NCBI GenBank assembly: GCA_910585655.1
Contig: CAJUFW010000006.1
Span: forward strand, 1-5,062
From: an uncultured Lachnospiraceae bacterium
GTDB lineage: Bacteria > Bacillota_A > Clostridia > Lachnospirales > Lachnospiraceae
Length of the DNA stretch: 5,062 bases
Direction: 5' to 3'
Positions within the stretch are counted from its first letter, which is position 1. Every line of letters begins with the position of its first letter. Shown here piece by piece: positions 4,663-5,062 of this stretch. The translations under genes were made by a program, and so were the position numbers. A model generated the notes under the pieces. The model had not been told where the DNA came from. It was given only the letters and a program-made list of their open reading frames with translations, and searched no databases.

Positions 4663-5062
4663 ATGTCTATTGTCAATATGATTATTACGGATGTGCTGAC
4701 CGCCCTTTATGAGCCGTTTTGGTTTTCTGTATTAGCGGCAGTTCTTTTTATGTTTTTTTGGCTTTATGCGAAAGAGCATGGCTGGAAAGGAGCAGTCAAA
4801 GGGTGGTTGACAGCATTTCGCCAGACTTCGCAGTTTCGCAGAATCCTGCTGTTGGCTTTTTTTACAGTGATGATTTTAATGAAAACCCTTTTAAACCGGA
4901 ACATGTGGGCAAATCCGTTGTGTAATGTGATGGGCGGCTGGACGCTTTATGATATAGAAGGGAACCTGACTGCAGAATCGATTGAAAATGTGATGCTGTT
5001 GGTTCCGTTTACTGCGCTGCTGCTTTGGAGCTTCTCAAAGGAGTTAAAACTGGAAAAGGAAG
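4663..5062 (+). CDS. VanZ-like membrane protein, N-terminal part (runs off the window)
   Basis: The first 133 residues are present and the frame is open at the window edge. There are three likely membrane segments: about 18-35 (PFWFSVLAAVLFMFFWLY), 60-76 (RILLLAFFTVMILMKTL) and 107-123 (IENVMLLVPFTALLLWS). The third segment, with ENVMLLVPF, resembles the EN.LLF.PFG core of VanZ-like proteins, and the preceding NPLCNVMGGWTLYD suits the loop before it. The glycine after PF is replaced by Thr, so the match is partial. VanZ gives low-level teicoplanin resistance in enterococci, but most VanZ-like proteins in Clostridia have no known role, and resistance should not be assumed here. The ATG has GAGGAG five bases upstream. 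It diverges from regulator 3 and is a probable target of it. Confidence 0.65.
   Translation, partial: MSIVNMIITDVLTALYEPFWFSVLAAVLFMFFWLYAKEHGWKGAVKGWLTAFRQTSQFRRILLLAFFTVMILMKTLLNRNMWANPLCNVMGGWTLYDIEGNLTAESIENVMLLVPFTALLLWSFSKELKLEKE

Noticed and set aside
4719..4925. Plus-strand open frame inside the VanZ-like gene
   Set aside because: It lies in another frame of the longer open frame from 4663, which has a good ribosome site and membrane segments.

Overview
The window looks like the end of a draft contig from a low-to-moderate G+C Clostridia genome, most likely a gut Lachnospiraceae. The grounds are strong AGGAGG-type ribosome binding sites, AT-rich sigma-A-type promoters, a cytoplasmic GH35 glycosidase with a GntR regulator, and small Cro/C1-type regulators and a VanZ-like protein of the kind common in that family. 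The taxon is inferred from style and gene content, not from a marker gene. The first 49 bases are not biological: they are Illumina TruSeq adapter with an 8-base index. The genome begins at base 50.

Left part (50-2206) is a small carbohydrate-use locus. A GntR-family regulator, cut off by the contig end, is read leftwards. It diverges from a GH35 beta-galactosidase-like enzyme (507-2090) read rightwards. The 303-base AT-rich gap between them (204-506) holds a good promoter on each strand and three copies of a 13-base motif that could be the regulator's operator. No other gene is seen in the gap. A hairpin with a short T tract after the enzyme gene is a possible terminator.

Right part (2242-5062) is built from three diverged copies of one module. 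Each copy is a 75-81 residue Cro/C1-type helix-turn-helix regulator on the minus strand (2242-2469, 3264-3494, 4260-4505), preceded by a conserved divergent control region with a near-perfect or perfect dyad (arms ATATTGTG and CACAATAT, 8-base spacer) inside a likely promoter for the regulator. The gene facing away from each control region differs. Copy 2 faces an uncharacterised 162-residue protein, copy 3 faces a VanZ-like membrane protein that runs off the window, and copy 1 faces the 3' end of an ECF-like sigma factor gene on the opposite strand. The sigma factor (2625-3203, minus) lies 60 bases behind regulator 2 and is probably cotranscribed with it.

The three regulators have an almost unchanged recognition helix although synonymous sites have diverged widely, and their dyads are almost identical. 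The simplest reading is that all three bind the same operator, control themselves and each other, and place the neighbouring genes and the sigma factor in one small circuit. Each control region also carries an open plus-strand frame encoding a similar short peptide. The substitution pattern by eye does not favour coding, so the peptides are reported as a finding and not as genes.
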